Program-made: the position numbers and the translations under genes
Origin: an uncultured Sphingobium sp.
Lineage (GTDB): Bacteria; Pseudomonadota; Alphaproteobacteria; Sphingomonadales; Sphingomonadaceae
DNA length: 6,172 bases
Direction of reading: 5' to 3'
NCBI GenBank assembly: GCA_913773715.1
Contig: CAJYHD010000589.1
Location: 1 to 6,172, forward strand
Notes under the pieces: generated by a model
Told to the model about the DNA's origin: nothing
Seen by the model: the letters and a program-made list of their open reading frames with translations, nothing else
Databases searched by the model: none
Shown here: positions 5,522 to 6,172 of the stretch, one piece after another
How the letters are laid out: every line of letters starts with the position of its first letter
Numbering within the stretch: the stretch's first letter is position 1

Positions 5522-6172
5522 ATGGAGCGCCGCTTTTTCTCCTTTCGCGCCTTTTTCTCGGGAGAGGCGGCGGGCGCGATCCTGTTGGTGGCGGCGTCCG
5601 CGCTGGCGCTGCTGCTCGCCAATGCGCCCGCAGATATCGGCCATGCCTTCCACCTTTTTACTGAGGCGGAGACGGGGCCGGTCCTCAGCCCCGCCATCGG
5701 TCCCATGAACGTGCATCTGTGGATCAACGACGGGTTGATGGCGATATTTTTCCTGCTCGTCGGTCTGGAAATCAAACGCGAATGGATGATCGGCGGGCTG
5801 TCATGCTGGCGCGATCGGCGCTTGCCCATGATCGCAGCCTGTGCCGGGATGCTGTGCCCGGCGCTCGTCTATCTTGCTTGCACCAGCAGCGATCCATCGG
5901 TCGCATCGGGATGGGCGATACCTGCGGCGACCGACATCGCATTCGCGATCGGCATCCTGTCCCTGCTTGGCAGCCGCGTGCCGCCGTCACTCAAACTGTT
6001 GCTGACGGCAATCGCGATCGTAGATGATATGGGCGCCGTCGCCATCATTGCGCTCGTCTATACGCAGCAACTCGATCTCATGTGGATTGCCGGCGCGGTG
6101 ATCGTGCTGGCGTCGATGTTCGGCATGAACCGTATGGGCGTGCGCTCGGTCTGGCCTTATCTCATCGGTTTC
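5522..6172 (+). CDS. nhaA: Na+/H+ antiporter NhaA, N-terminal 217 residues (cut by window end)
   Basis: An inner-membrane antiporter that exchanges cytoplasmic Na+ (or Li+) for external protons, serving pH and salt homeostasis. The visible half carries the NhaA hallmarks: WINDGLMAIFF then LVGLEIKRE (67-87), WAIPAATDIAFAIG (131-144) and LTAIAIVDDMGAV (161-173). Asp138, Asp168 and Asp169 correspond to E. coli Asp133, Asp163 and Asp164, the last two forming the ion-binding pair. Glu83 falls at the place of the Glu82 associated with pH response. Family members have about 390 residues, so a little over half is present, and the frame is open to the last base. ATG at 5522 is preceded by AAGGA (5506-5510) with an 11-base spacing, slightly long. 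No second Met lies nearby. The gene is transcribed away from nfrB; I see no functional link between them. Confidence 0.95.
   Translation, partial: MERRFFSFRAFFSGEAAGAILLVAASALALLLANAPADIGHAFHLFTEAETGPVLSPAIGPMNVHLWINDGLMAIFFLLVGLEIKREWMIGGLSCWRDRRLPMIAACAGMLCPALVYLACTSSDPSVASGWAIPAATDIAFAIGILSLLGSRVPPSLKLLLTAIAIVDDMGAVAIIALVYTQQLDLMWIAGAVIVLASMFGMNRMGVRSVWPYLIGF

Overview
This is a GC-rich window from an alphaproteobacterium, most likely a sphingomonad (Sphingomonas/Sphingobium type). That placement is inferred from strong GC bias at third codon positions, a TIGR02186-type membrane protein (a family I know from Alphaproteobacteria), and the style of the NfrB/NfrA-like pair. It is chromosomal housekeeping or accessory sequence. 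I see no tRNA, rRNA, CRISPR array, insertion sequence or phage gene, and no gap between genes longer than about 60 bases.

Layout. The + strand starts with the 3' end of an Ogt-type O6-alkylguanine-DNA methyltransferase gene. It keeps its PCHRV active site but appears frameshifted near base 37, inside a perfect 11-bp inverted repeat. After 26 bases comes a complete fold-type II PLP enzyme of the threonine dehydratase/serine racemase group (245-1231). Its stop codon directly abuts the stop codon of a minus-strand block, forming TGATCA. The minus strand then holds two overlapping gene pairs, read from right to left. The first is an NfrB-like family 2 glycosyltransferase (4000-5463) followed by a small NfrA-C-terminal-like outer-membrane protein (2963-4003), sharing a GTGA overlap. 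After 61 bases come a TauE/SafE (TSUP) transporter (1987-2901) and a TIGR02186 membrane-anchored periplasmic protein (1232-1987), sharing a TGATG overlap. A 58-base divergent spacer separates nfrB from a + strand nhaA Na+/H+ antiporter gene, which is cut by the window end.

How the genes may work together. The Nfr-like pair looks like a reduced version of the E. coli NfrA/NfrB glycan synthesis and export module that phage N4 exploits. It lacks the C-terminal c-di-GMP-binding domain of NfrB and the long TPR part of NfrA. The TSUP/TIGR02186 pair looks like a transporter with a dedicated periplasmic accessory protein of unknown function. These two pairs are the most interesting content. The repair, dehydratase and antiporter genes look like unrelated neighbours.
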